Origin: JALHOM01 sp964444225
GTDB taxonomy: Bacteria > Patescibacteriota > Saccharimonadia > Saccharimonadales > 2-12-FULL-41-12
Reading direction: 5' to 3'
Assembly (NCBI GenBank): GCA_964444225.1
Contig: CAYUFM010000021.1
Location: 1 to 8,186, forward strand
Length of the DNA: 8,186 nt
The notes below the pieces were generated by a model. It made no database searches. It was given only the letters and a program-made list of their open reading frames with translations, and was not told where the DNA came from. This document shows, piece by piece, positions 1 through 6,849 of the stretch; within the stretch, counting starts at the first letter, position 1; each line of letters opens with the position of its first letter. The position numbers and the translations under genes are program-made.

Positions 1-21
1 AAAACCGCCCCAGAGGGCGGC
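1..21 (-). terminator. Intrinsic terminator of the tRNA-Leu unit
   Basis: Read on the minus strand, a six-base-pair all-GC stem (CCGCCC at 20-15 with GGGCGG at 10-5) closes a four-base TCTG loop and is followed at once by TTTT at 4-1. The T-run leaves the window, so its full length is unknown. It lies about 23 bases beyond the encoded CCA of the tRNA, the expected place for a Rho-independent terminator ending a single-tRNA transcript. Confidence 0.85.
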
Positions 22-43
22 AATTTCCGTTCTTTTCCCAAAA

Positions 44-128
44 TGGTGCGGATGAGAGGACTTGAACCTCCACGTCCGAAGACACACGCACCTCAAGCGT
101 GCCTGGCTACCAATTACAGCACATCCGC
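44..128 (-). tRNA. tRNA-Leu (anticodon GAG), CCA encoded
   Basis: The minus strand folds as a class II tRNA. The acceptor stem pairs GCGGATG (128-122) with CATCCGC (54-48), followed by discriminator A at 47 and a genomically encoded CCA at 46-44. The D arm carries the GG of TTGGTAG. The anticodon stem CACGC/GCGTG encloses the loop TTGAGGT (96-90), giving anticodon GAG at 94-92, which reads the leucine codons CUC and CUU. The long variable arm is a short GTC/GAC helix capped by a C(UUCG)G tetraloop, as expected for tRNA-Leu. The T loop is TTCAAGT on a five-pair stem with one terminal G-T wobble. The gene stands alone between a -10 box and an intrinsic terminator, so it appears to be its own transcription unit. 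The anticodon and class II shape agree, so the identity is secure. Confidence 0.96.
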
Positions 129-142
129 GAATAACAGATACA

Positions 143-148
143 ATTATA
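143..148 (-). promoter_or_regulatory. -10 box of the tRNA-Leu promoter
   Basis: A perfect TATAAT lies on the minus strand at 148-143, placing a start site near 136 and giving a 5' leader of about 8 bases before the mature tRNA end at 128. No good TTGACA match exists 16-18 bases upstream, where the sequence is close to AAGCCT, so the -35 element is weak or absent. Confidence 0.7.
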
Positions 149-175
149 CTACACATTTATGCATAAGGCTTTTTG

Positions 176-268
176 ACTTTAGTGCAATTTAGTAATATGA
201 CGAGCACAATAATTGAGCCGTACTCTAAGGTACGGTGAAATTATTTGACGCAGAAATATTGCTAAAGT
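176..268. repeat. Long interrupted palindrome between the FAD oxidase gene and tRNA-Leu
   Basis: This accounts for most of the 129-290 gap. The core is a perfect six-base-pair inverted repeat, CCGTAC (218-223) with GTACGG (230-235), around a six-base loop. Outside it, after three unpaired positions on each side, AATAATT (208-214) pairs with AATTATT (239-245). Further out, 188-198 pairs with 256-266 over 11 positions with a single G-T wobble when read as plus-strand RNA. An alternative pairs ACTTTAG (176-182) with CTAAAGT (262-268). Neither strand has a T-run directly after the GC stem, so it is not a textbook terminator, although it sits where the oxidase mRNA should end. It could be a weak terminator, an mRNA 3'-end stabiliser, a protein-binding palindrome, or a small structured RNA. 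Confidence 0.55.
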
Positions 269-290
269 GTGGAAAGAGAATAAGCCGACA

Positions 291-1928
291 CTAGGTGCGA
301 GGCATGTGGGAGTAAAGATGTTGCAAAGAAAAGTCATGCCGTACAAGTGGCTTTATGTCATCCAATTTTACGTCTATTTTAACACCGGCATTTAATGTGC
401 CGAATGGGTCAAAGATAGTTTTTACTTTTTTTAGCAACTGATAACCTTCTGCTCCGTAAAGTTTTTCAAGATATGGAGCGCGCAACCGGCCATCGTTATA
501 TTGTGCGGACGTACTACCCCCAAACTCAATAACTAGACTGTAATAGTCGTCCAGTATTCTAAACGCACGTTGTCTGTCGCCAACAGCAGAAAGGTCAAGT
601 AACGGCTGAACATGGAGGTTGCCGTCGCCTATATGACCCCACATCGTTACCGGCATGCGATAACCTTCAAACAACGCATAAACTTGCTTAATAAACTCAC
701 CCACTTTGGCAACCGGCACTATCGCGTCATCAATAATTGGCACCGCTTTGGCTTTTTCATTACCGTGGGCAATCACCGAAGCGACACTTTGGCGCAATTT
801 CCAGAGTTGTTCTACCTCATTTTCATCTGTTTCTACTTTAAAGGTAAGTTGACGTTTTTCTAACATTTTGGCCATTTTTTTGGCCATTTTAGCCTGGGTT
901 TTATTAGATACATCGTCAAATTCTACAAACAGAACAAACCGTGGAAAAGGATGTTGCACAATGTTACGCAGTTGATTTGGATTAAACTGGTTTACATAGT
1001 TGAGAAGCTTGTCATCAACTATTTCTATGGAACTTGGCGGATCAGAGAAACCTTTGATCTCGGTAACTACTTCTTGTAAAGCTTCGACTTCGTTACAAAA
1101 CGCAACAACTAACGTACTAGCTGGATTGTAATTCTCGGTCTTTAGCGAAACTTCAGTGACAATACCCAATGTGCCTTGAGAGCCAATAAATAAAGGTGTT
1201 AGGTCAAAAGATCCATCTTTTCCTTTAATGCTATCCAAGTTGTATCCAGCTGAATTTTTGGCTACATCACGTTTTAGGCTTTTTATAACGTCGCCATTTT
1301 CTTCTATAAGAGCGTCCATCGAGCGGTAAACTTCGCCCTCAAAACTAGCTAGCCCCATTTTTTTGCCAAGATCACGCTTGGACAGACGCTTGGTTTCTAT
1401 AATTTCGCCGTTGGCAAGAACAACACGAAGACCGGAGACATAGTTACTGGTAGTTCCATATTTTACACTCTTCATACCTCCAGAATTATTGGCGACCGCA
1501 CCACCAAGAGTGCTGTACTCTAACGACGCTGGATACGGTGGCAAAAACCTACCGTGTGTATACAGGGTTTGTTGCAATTTTGCATAGTTGAGACCAGGCT
1601 CAACTGTAACTGTGCCGGCTTTTGTGTCTAGCTCTAAAATCTTGTTCATGTGGGCAGGAAATACCAAAACTATTCCCTTTCCTAGCGCTGCTCCAGATTG
1701 GTCTGATCCAGCTCCACGTGCTGTAACTGGAATCACTCGACCACGTTCTGCCAACTGCCACGTAAATCTGGTGGTCTTGCGTACGTCATTTTCATTCCTT
1801 GGATAAGCAATAATAGACGGAACAATCTGAAAAATACTACCATCTGTAGAAAAGTAACGCCTAGCGTCCTCGCCTACAATAACTTCCCCGATGAGATGCT
1901 CCTGCAAGTAATGAGCTACCTTATTCAT
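291..1928 (-). CDS. FAD-binding 2-hydroxyacid oxidase/dehydrogenase (GlcD/D-lactate dehydrogenase-like)
   Basis: This 545-residue flavoprotein belongs to the family that oxidises D-2-hydroxyacids such as D-lactate, glycolate or D-2-hydroxyglutarate to 2-keto acids. The FAD-binding PCMH-type domain spans roughly residues 35-265. It shows the pyrophosphate-binding loop RGAGSDQSG (71-79), GGAVANNSGG (142-151) and FIGSQGTLGIVTEV (247-260). The C-terminal FAD-oxidase domain follows at about 270-520, with the metal-site pair H432 and H439 in HIGDGNLH, conserved Arg379, and a normal end NAGVKID (513-519). The usual GEHG motif reads AQYN (475-478), so the acidic metal ligand and the active-site His are replaced by Gln476 and Tyr477. 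Substrate and activity are therefore uncertain. There is no Fe-S domain and no adjacent GlcE/GlcF partner. The ATG at 1928 starts the domain at the usual place; the upstream GGGG (1943-1940) is a modest ribosome site. The stop is TAG. The family call is firm, the substrate unknown. Confidence 0.9.
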   Translation of the reverse strand: MNKVAHYLQEHLIGEVIVGEDARRYFSTDGSIFQIVPSIIAYPRNENDVRKTTRFTWQLAERGRVIPVTARGAGSDQSGAALGKGIVLVFPAHMNKILELDTKAGTVTVEPGLNYAKLQQTLYTHGRFLPPYPASLEYSTLGGAVANNSGGMKSVKYGTTSNYVSGLRVVLANGEIIETKRLSKRDLGKKMGLASFEGEVYRSMDALIEENGDVIKSLKRDVAKNSAGYNLDSIKGKDGSFDLTPLFIGSQGTLGIVTEVSLKTENYNPASTLVVAFCNEVEALQEVVTEIKGFSDPPSSIEIVDDKLLNYVNQFNPNQLRNIVQHPFPRFVLFVEFDDVSNKTQAKMAKKMAKMLEKRQLTFKVETDENEVEQLWKLRQSVASVIAHGNEKAKAVPIIDDAIVPVAKVGEFIKQVYALFEGYRMPVTMWGHIGDGNLHVQPLLDLSAVGDRQRAFRILDDYYSLVIEFGGSTSAQYNDGRLRAPYLEKLYGAEGYQLLKKVKTIFDPFGTLNAGVKIDVKLDDIKPLVRHDFSLQHLYSHMPRT

Positions 1929-1965
1929 TCCCTGTTAATCCCCATTCTGTTTTAGATCTTTCTCT

Positions 1966-1971
1966 TTTATA
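1966..1971 (-). promoter_or_regulatory. Candidate -10 box for the FAD oxidase gene
   Basis: TATAAA lies on the minus strand at 1971-1966, in the 81-base gap between the solute-binding protein gene and the oxidase gene. It would start transcription near 1959 with a leader of about 30 bases. No TTGACA-like -35 element sits at the right distance, so the gene may instead be read through from the secG transcript. Confidence 0.35.
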
Positions 1972-2009
1972 CTATTTTAGCATAAGAAGCACCGAAAAAC
2001 GGTTGTTTT

Positions 2010-3797
2010 TTAAGGAGTTTTTAGTGTTTGTGGCGTTTTTTTGACCGTCCATTGGTTAACATTGGCATACCTATCGGCCGAAGTGTGCATAAAAACACTA
2101 TCAAACCCTGCTAGGTTCTTGTTAGCTATCATCAAAAACTGCTGTTGATACAACCCTAATGCCGGAAAGTCTTTCTGCCAAGCTTCTAGAAATGGTTTAT
2201 ATTTTATTGCACGATTAGTTACATTGCTCCGAGTACGACCGGCTTCTAGAGCTTTGTCGGCTACCGCTGATTTGTACTCACTAAAATTTAGTCGAGTTTC
2301 TGATCTTATGTCACCCTGGGATCCATGCCAGTAAGCATACACGTCAGGATCCGCTCCCACAGAAATGCCATACATCAATGAATCATAGTTATGCGAATTC
2401 ACGGTAGCTTGCAAATCTTCGTCGGACTGAAGAGCAACTTCTACCTCTACACCTGCTTCACGCCACTGTTTTTGAAGATTAGCTGAAATAGATGTAAATT
2501 CTGGGTTGGCAGCACTGAAAAGTTTAAACTTCAACGACTTTCCGTCCTTACTGCGAATACCTGTTAATGTATCACGCTTCCACCCGGCAGAGTCTAGTAA
2601 GGCATTGGCCTCGTCTTTCTTGTTAAAAGTCTGGTTAAACACTTTATTGTAGCCAACTTGCTGCGAAACCAAAGGCTGACCTACCGTTAAAACTGGATAT
2701 CCTAACAAACTTACAGACTGTTGCTTGTCTATCGCCAAAACTAGCGCCTTTCGCACAACTGGATCTTTAAGAATTTCTTGACCATTCCTAAAGAAAACCA
2801 TCACTTGACTACTTATCGGTACTCTGAATTCGTTAGAAATTTCTGGATCAATATCATCGGGCGTAGTCTTAAGCCCAACCATTGAATCGACATCACCAGA
2901 GGTAAATGCATTGATCAAATCACTCTCATTTTGGAATGCCCGTATCACAAACCGCTCTATCTTCGGGGCGCCACTATAATAATCTTGGTTAGGCTCAAAC
3001 ACCAACCTTGAATCTACCTTTTCGTCAGTAACATCTAGGCCGACAGATTGAAATTTAAAGGGACCACTACCAATAGGGTTTTCGTTATTAAACTTAGAAG
3101 ACCTTAGTTGGGTAGGCGAAGTTTTGCCTAAAATATGCTCTGGTATTATGCCGGTAGTCAATGAGTGAGGAAAGGCACTAAGCGCATTGGTAAGCTGGAA
3201 TAAGACTGTATACTCGTCTACTTCTTGAATAATTACGCCACGCCAACTAGAGAGCAAGTGGGATTTGGCTTCGATGTTTTGAATAGATTTGTAAGTGAAT
3301 ACAACATCCTTGGCTTTTAGGGGCTTACCGTCATGCCATTTGACCCCTTGCCTAAGGGTTACTTTATACTTAGTCTCTGTGGTGTCGAGTTCATATTTTT
3401 GGGCCAGATCAGGCACGAGATTACCAGCCGAATCATATTTGTACAGTGAGGAGAAAATAAGTTTAGAAGCAGAAATATCCACTTCGCTCTGTGCATACAG
3501 CGGGCTAGCGTTGGTGAAACTTCCAACAATACCTTCTCGCATAATTCCACCTTCTTCAGGGGCCAATGTCAGATGATGAGTAGATAGCGCTCTAAATTGA
3601 AGTACTGAGCCGATACTTATTAAAATTATTAGTCCAATCCAACCAAAAATAAACCGCTTTACTTTTAGCAGTCTGACCAAACGCCTCAAGACATATCTAT
3701 CCAGCGAATCTTCTGCTACCGCAGAAAAATCCGACGCCTGGCGTTGACGCTTCCTAATTCCTCTTCTAAATCGCAGCCTAAAACGACGCAGTTGCAT
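2010..3797 (-). CDS. Membrane-anchored family 5 (peptide/oligopeptide-type) solute-binding protein
   Basis: This 595-residue protein is an extracytoplasmic solute-binding protein of the SBP_bac_5 family (OppA/DppA type), the capture subunit of ABC importers for peptides. The binding domain begins near residue 85. It carries the family pattern LYKYDSAGNLVPDLA (118-132), then VTLRQGVKWHDGKP (146-159) and DVVFTYK (164-170). The N-terminus is unusual: about 48 residues rich in Arg and Lys precede one hydrophobic segment (about 48-67). This predicts a cytoplasmic basic tail, one membrane anchor and an external domain instead of a lipoprotein. The whole protein contains no cysteine, so no lipobox is possible. 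No permease or ATPase gene is present in the window. It lies 18 bases after secG, with AGGTGG (3812-3807) upstream of the ATG, so both are probably co-transcribed. The stop is TAA. The bound ligand cannot be told from sequence. Confidence 0.9.
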   Translation of the reverse strand: MQLRRFRLRFRRGIRKRQRQASDFSAVAEDSLDRYVLRRLVRLLKVKRFIFGWIGLIILISIGSVLQFRALSTHHLTLAPEEGGIMREGIVGSFTNASPLYAQSEVDISASKLIFSSLYKYDSAGNLVPDLAQKYELDTTETKYKVTLRQGVKWHDGKPLKAKDVVFTYKSIQNIEAKSHLLSSWRGVIIQEVDEYTVLFQLTNALSAFPHSLTTGIIPEHILGKTSPTQLRSSKFNNENPIGSGPFKFQSVGLDVTDEKVDSRLVFEPNQDYYSGAPKIERFVIRAFQNESDLINAFTSGDVDSMVGLKTTPDDIDPEISNEFRVPISSQVMVFFRNGQEILKDPVVRKALVLAIDKQQSVSLLGYPVLTVGQPLVSQQVGYNKVFNQTFNKKDEANALLDSAGWKRDTLTGIRSKDGKSLKFKLFSAANPEFTSISANLQKQWREAGVEVEVALQSDEDLQATVNSHNYDSLMYGISVGADPDVYAYWHGSQGDIRSETRLNFSEYKSAVADKALEAGRTRSNVTNRAIKYKPFLEAWQKDFPALGLYQQQFLMIANKNLAGFDSVFMHTSADRYANVNQWTVKKTPQTLKTP

Positions 3798-3806
3798 TGA
3801 ACTTAC

Positions 3807-3812
3807 CCACCT
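3807..3812 (-). promoter_or_regulatory. Ribosome binding site of the solute-binding protein gene
   Basis: AGGTGG on the minus strand lies 9 bases before the ATG at 3797 and just beyond the secG stop. It matches the anti-Shine-Dalgarno through AGGTG and supports this start codon, which places the basic N-terminal tail within the protein. Confidence 0.6.
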
Positions 3813-3815
3813 ATT

Positions 3816-4028
3816 TTATGAAACCACACCGAGCATCAAAGAAAGTGCAAAAACAACGGCAGAAACAATGGTTATCTGATGAATAGTCTTGTCTGTACCG
3901 CGCCTGACGATATTGACCTCACCGCCACCACCTAAACCAGCACCCAAGCCCGCACCACGGGTTTGTACCAAAATTAGAATTGTCATAATTACCATTGAAA
4001 CGATTGCGATATAGCCAAATATGTTCAT
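3816..4028 (-). CDS. secG: Preprotein translocase subunit SecG
   Basis: SecG is the small accessory subunit of the SecYEG channel and assists SecA-driven export of unfolded proteins across the cytoplasmic membrane. The protein is 70 residues, near the usual minimum for the family. It has two hydrophobic helices (about 3-22 and 50-68) joined by a glycine-rich loop containing LVQTRGAGLGAGLGGGG (20-36) and then the conserved basic NIVRRGTDK (39-47). This two-helix, glycine-loop, RRG layout is diagnostic. It starts at the ATG at 4028 with GGAG five bases upstream and ends with TAA. It opens the unit with the exported solute-binding protein, so a translocon part and a Sec-type cargo share a transcript; this link may be organisational only. 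A -10 box lies in the 52-base gap after the aminopeptidase gene. Confidence 0.93.
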   Translation of the reverse strand: MNIFGYIAIVSMVIMTILILVQTRGAGLGAGLGGGGEVNIVRRGTDKTIHQITIVSAVVFALSLMLGVVS

Positions 4029-4033
4029 TTTTT

Positions 4034-4037
4034 CTCC
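4034..4037 (-). promoter_or_regulatory. Ribosome binding site of secG
   Basis: GGAG on the minus strand at 4037-4034 is followed by five bases and the ATG at 4028. This is a clear Shine-Dalgarno site and fixes the secG start. Confidence 0.7.
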
Positions 4038-4057
4038 GATTCGTCACTTGGACTTGT

Positions 4058-4063
4058 ATTATA
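4058..4063 (-). promoter_or_regulatory. -10 box of the secG promoter
   Basis: A perfect TATAAT on the minus strand at 4063-4058 predicts a start near 4051 and a leader of about 22 bases carrying the GGAG site. The hexamer 17 bases upstream is GATTAG, a poor -35 element. The upstream region carries a perfect palindrome at 4073-4084 instead, which may be a control site. Confidence 0.65.
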
Positions 4064-4072
4064 GTTTACCCT

Positions 4073-4084
4073 TTAGCATGCTAA
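4073..4084. promoter_or_regulatory. Perfect 12-base palindrome upstream of the secG -10 box
   Basis: TTAGCATGCTAA is a perfect palindrome that includes the TAG stop of the aminopeptidase gene and ends about nine bases upstream of the secG -10 box. Its location between the -10 and -35 regions would suit a repressor or activator half-site pair. Only one copy is seen and no regulator gene is adjacent, so an operator role is a guess. Confidence 0.3.
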
Positions 4085-5319
4085 TCGGCAAGTTTAGAGA
4101 TATCCTTTTTTATAGCCGATGATATGACTTCGCAACCCGATTCTGTGATCAGAGCCATATCCTCAATCCTTACGCCAATATTTTCTTCATTTACATAAAT
4201 TCCTGGCTCTACAGTTAACACCATTCCAGGTTGTAGCGCCGACTTATAATCCCCAGCGTCATGGGGATCTATACCCAAAAAATGAGAAGTAGAATGAGGG
4301 TAAAACTGTCCCACAGTTTCTTTACTGATGGTTTTTAACAGGCCTAATTCACGAAGTTTTTCACCCATAAATTCATGGACTTTTTGTTCGTAATCTTCTA
4401 ATAGAACGCCTGGTTTTAGTAAAGAAATTGCGTATTCTTGCACAGATAATACCGCTTCGTAGATATTCTGCTGTCGCTTAGACGGAGCAGACACAACCGT
4501 TCTAGTCACATCCGCACAATAGCTAGAGTATTTTGCCGCAACGTCCAAAAGCAGAAAGTTCTTTTGGTCTATCTCAGAATTATTATTTGTATAGTGTAGA
4601 GTTAAGGCGTTTTTGCCGCTAGCAATGATGGGTGCGTAGGCAAACTCTAGATCATTTAGAACCATGTATTTAGTAAGTTCTGCCATTATTTGGTTCTCAT
4701 TTACTGATTTGACGCGCGTTTTTTCAATTATTTTGTAAAGTTTAGCCGTATGAGCCACAGCCTGCTTGATCATTTCAATTTCTTCAGGCTGCTTAATACT
4801 CCGCATAGTTGCCAAGATTTTTCGCAGATCTATAAGGTCTATGTCTGGATTATTTTCTTTAATTTTTTCTATTGCCCTCAATTTTGCTGGCGAAGTAAAC
4901 ATAGTCATACTTTCAATGTATGCGGGCGATGGTTGAATTGTAGCGGCATGCTTGGACTTAACGAGTTTTTTTCCTAGAATCTTCCAGCCTTCGTCTGATT
5001 CATAAACCGTTTCGATTCCAGATATTTTAGCTATCAAAGATTGTTCTAGCTCTCCTTCAAAAACGGCTCTGACAGGATCATGATTCGGAGCAATAATATA
5101 TTCTTTATCACCATCCATAACAAGTGTTAGTCCGGGTTCATCCAGGCCAGTTAAGTACCAGAAATTACTGTCCTGCACAAAATCATAAGATGTGTCACTA
5201 CTTTTTTGTAATAAATAATTTCCTGAAATAATTATTGGCGCGGTTCCGGTAAAAAGTTCTCGAAGTCGAGATCGGTTGTTTCTAAAAAAATCAGGTTCAA
5301 AAAAACTTTGAGGTTTCAT
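4081..5319 (-). CDS. pepP: Xaa-Pro aminopeptidase (M24 family, PepP-like)
   Basis: This 412-residue cytoplasmic metallopeptidase should remove an N-terminal residue preceding proline from peptides, and so help recycle imported or internal proline peptides. An AMP_N-type N-terminal domain (about 5-140) contains the typical FWYLTG (53-58) and ends before the creatinase-fold M24 catalytic domain (about 177-405). All five expected dinuclear metal ligands are present: Asp259, Asp270, His346 (in HSTSHFLG), Glu371 (in VEPGIYV) and Glu386 (in VRIED). The substrate-site residues matching E. coli PepP are also there: His242 in LHYTN, His342, His353 and Arg384. The length is close to E. coli PepP (441). 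It follows uvrC by 15 bases with no strong ribosome site, suggesting coupled translation in the four-gene run. The stop is TAG and lies inside the secG upstream palindrome. Other M24 peptidases such as prolidase are possible, but the AMP_N domain favours PepP. Confidence 0.93.
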   Translation of the reverse strand: MKPQSFFEPDFFRNNRSRLRELFTGTAPIIISGNYLLQKSSDTSYDFVQDSNFWYLTGLDEPGLTLVMDGDKEYIIAPNHDPVRAVFEGELEQSLIAKISGIETVYESDEGWKILGKKLVKSKHAATIQPSPAYIESMTMFTSPAKLRAIEKIKENNPDIDLIDLRKILATMRSIKQPEEIEMIKQAVAHTAKLYKIIEKTRVKSVNENQIMAELTKYMVLNDLEFAYAPIIASGKNALTLHYTNNNSEIDQKNFLLLDVAAKYSSYCADVTRTVVSAPSKRQQNIYEAVLSVQEYAISLLKPGVLLEDYEQKVHEFMGEKLRELGLLKTISKETVGQFYPHSTSHFLGIDPHDAGDYKSALQPGMVLTVEPGIYVNEENIGVRIEDMALITESGCEVISSAIKKDISKLAD

Positions 5320-5334
5320 AACAATCTTTGCAGT

Positions 5335-6843
5335 CTAACCTTTTTTTAATGATGATTCAACGATCTGGCTATATAAATGCGCACCTTTAGTGGTGCCTAG
5401 GAGTTTCTGCAGGTCTGCTTTAGAGGCTTGCAACACACCTCTCAGGCTGCCAAATTCCTTGATTAATTTTTTACGAGACACAGGCCCAATTCCATCAACA
5501 TTATCTAAAATACTGCTAGTCTGTCTCGACCGCTTAAGCGTAGAGTGATAACTTACAGCGAACCTATGGCTTTCATCCCGTATTCGTTGCAGAAGTTTTA
5601 CAGCATGCGAATTTTTAGGCAAATTGACCAAGATATAATCTTTAGTTTCTTCGCAATATCCACCAAGCTTATGTAGGACTTTTTGGTCTATAACTACGTT
5701 TGAGCGATTTTTATCTATTACGATTTGTTCGTCTCGCTTAGCAAGACCTATAAAAATCAAGTTGTTCTTACCGAGTTCATCCCGAGCTTTCAGTCCAGCA
5801 TCTAGCTGGCCTTTTCCGCCATCAATTAAAACCAAATCTGGTAAGCCCCATGACTTTATGTTTTTCTCTGATAGGCGCCTTTTCAACGTTTCATTCATAT
5901 TAAAAAAATCGTTATTTTGGTCTTTTTTAATTTTGAATTTACGATATTCGGCCTTATTGCTAACTCCATTCGTAAAAACAACCATACTGGCAACCACATC
6001 TGTTCCTTGCATGTGCGAAACGTCATAACCTTCTATTCTGCGTGGAAATTTTGAGATACTTAACAAGTTAACTATCTCATCTAATGCCTTGTCTTTGCTA
6101 ATGTCCATGAACTCTTTATCGGAGAATATGACCTGCTTATTAAGGTTTTTTAAATAGGCTACTTGGTTGCGAGTTTTTGCAGCTTTTTCAAACTCTTGAT
6201 TCTTGGCATACGTCTTCATGTCACGCTCAAGCTCTTTGATTACACCTACCCTCTTACCTTCTATAACCAACATTAATTTGCGAAGATTTGCCCTATAATC
6301 TACTAGACTTGTACGCCCGTCCTCAAGCCCAGGGTCAAGCCCTATGTGATAATGCAGACTAGCCCGTTTTTGCGAAACAACCTTGCGTTCCGCAAACGGA
6401 AAAATTCTACGTAAAATCTTTAGAGCCTGGCGCACACTGTAGCTACTAAAGTATGGTCCAAAATATTTTGCACCATCATCCAGTGGCCGGCGCGTCAAGC
6501 TGACTGTTGGATAGTCACTGTCATAATTTATTCTGATGTAACTTAATGCTTTGTCGTCACGGAGCAATACATTGTACTTGGGCATGTAGCGACGCACCAT
6601 CTCGGCTTCTAGAAACAGAGCTTCCATCTCGCTATCTACCACCATCCAGTCAGTGTCGTGTATTTCCGACACTAGGCTTTCCGTCTTTGTATCTCTGCTT
6701 CGACTTTTTTGGAAATATTGACGGACGCGGTTATTTAATTTTGCCGCCTTACCAATATAAATAATCTCGCCCTTGTTATTTTTGTGAAAATAAACACCAG
6801 GCTCTTTTGGTAAAGTTTTTAATTTGTCGCTTAAATCAGTCAT
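5335..6843 (-). CDS. uvrC: UvrABC excinuclease subunit C
   Basis: UvrC makes both incisions, 3' and 5' of a bulky DNA lesion, after UvrA and UvrB load at the damage. The GIY-YIG nuclease domain fills about 13-90, with GVY (16-18), YIG (29-31), catalytic Arg39 and Glu79. The UVR motif that contacts UvrB lies near 200-236. The RNase H-like nuclease domain (about 265-430) retains Asp274 in YDVSH, Asp312, Asp341 in LIDGGKGQ and His426 in RDESHRF. A helix-hairpin-helix pair for DNA binding ends the protein (about 446-500). Both active sites look intact. The protein is about 100 residues shorter than E. coli UvrC, and the Cys-rich segment after the GIY-YIG domain has lost all its cysteines (about 154-171); only one Cys, at 397, remains. 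In-frame stops TAA and TGA sit just upstream, so the ATG at 6843 is the first possible start here. It begins 6 bases after the Nudix gene without a strong ribosome site. Confidence 0.97.
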   Translation of the reverse strand: MTDLSDKLKTLPKEPGVYFHKNNKGEIIYIGKAAKLNNRVRQYFQKSRSRDTKTESLVSEIHDTDWMVVDSEMEALFLEAEMVRRYMPKYNVLLRDDKALSYIRINYDSDYPTVSLTRRPLDDGAKYFGPYFSSYSVRQALKILRRIFPFAERKVVSQKRASLHYHIGLDPGLEDGRTSLVDYRANLRKLMLVIEGKRVGVIKELERDMKTYAKNQEFEKAAKTRNQVAYLKNLNKQVIFSDKEFMDISKDKALDEIVNLLSISKFPRRIEGYDVSHMQGTDVVASMVVFTNGVSNKAEYRKFKIKKDQNNDFFNMNETLKRRLSEKNIKSWGLPDLVLIDGGKGQLDAGLKARDELGKNNLIFIGLAKRDEQIVIDKNRSNVVIDQKVLHKLGGYCEETKDYILVNLPKNSHAVKLLQRIRDESHRFAVSYHSTLKRSRQTSSILDNVDGIGPVSRKKLIKEFGSLRGVLQASKADLQKLLGTTKGAHLYSQIVESSLKKG

Positions 6844-6849
6844 TCTTCA

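Noticed and set aside
173..198. TTGACT followed by TAATAT on the plus strand, resembling a promoter
   Set aside because: The spacing is only about 14 bases, and downstream there is merely a 13-codon frame starting at 197 without a ribosome site. No plus-strand gene follows.
612..863. Open frame of 83 codons on the plus strand
   Set aside because: It lies entirely inside the FAD oxidase gene on the other strand and resembles no protein family.
1991..2003. Small hairpin ACCG/CGGT with a five-base loop just after the solute-binding protein stop
   Set aside because: The position suits a terminator, but the stem has only four pairs. The minus-strand tail is GCTTCTT, and the better T-run is on the plus strand, where no gene ends.
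3295..3576. Open frame of 93 codons on the plus strand, and a 63-codon minus frame at 3359-3550
   Set aside because: Both fall inside the solute-binding protein gene in other frames, with no domain signal or ribosome site.
5762..6028. Open frame of 88 codons on the plus strand
   Set aside because: It is antisense to the conserved nuclease domain of uvrC, so it is a shadow of that gene.
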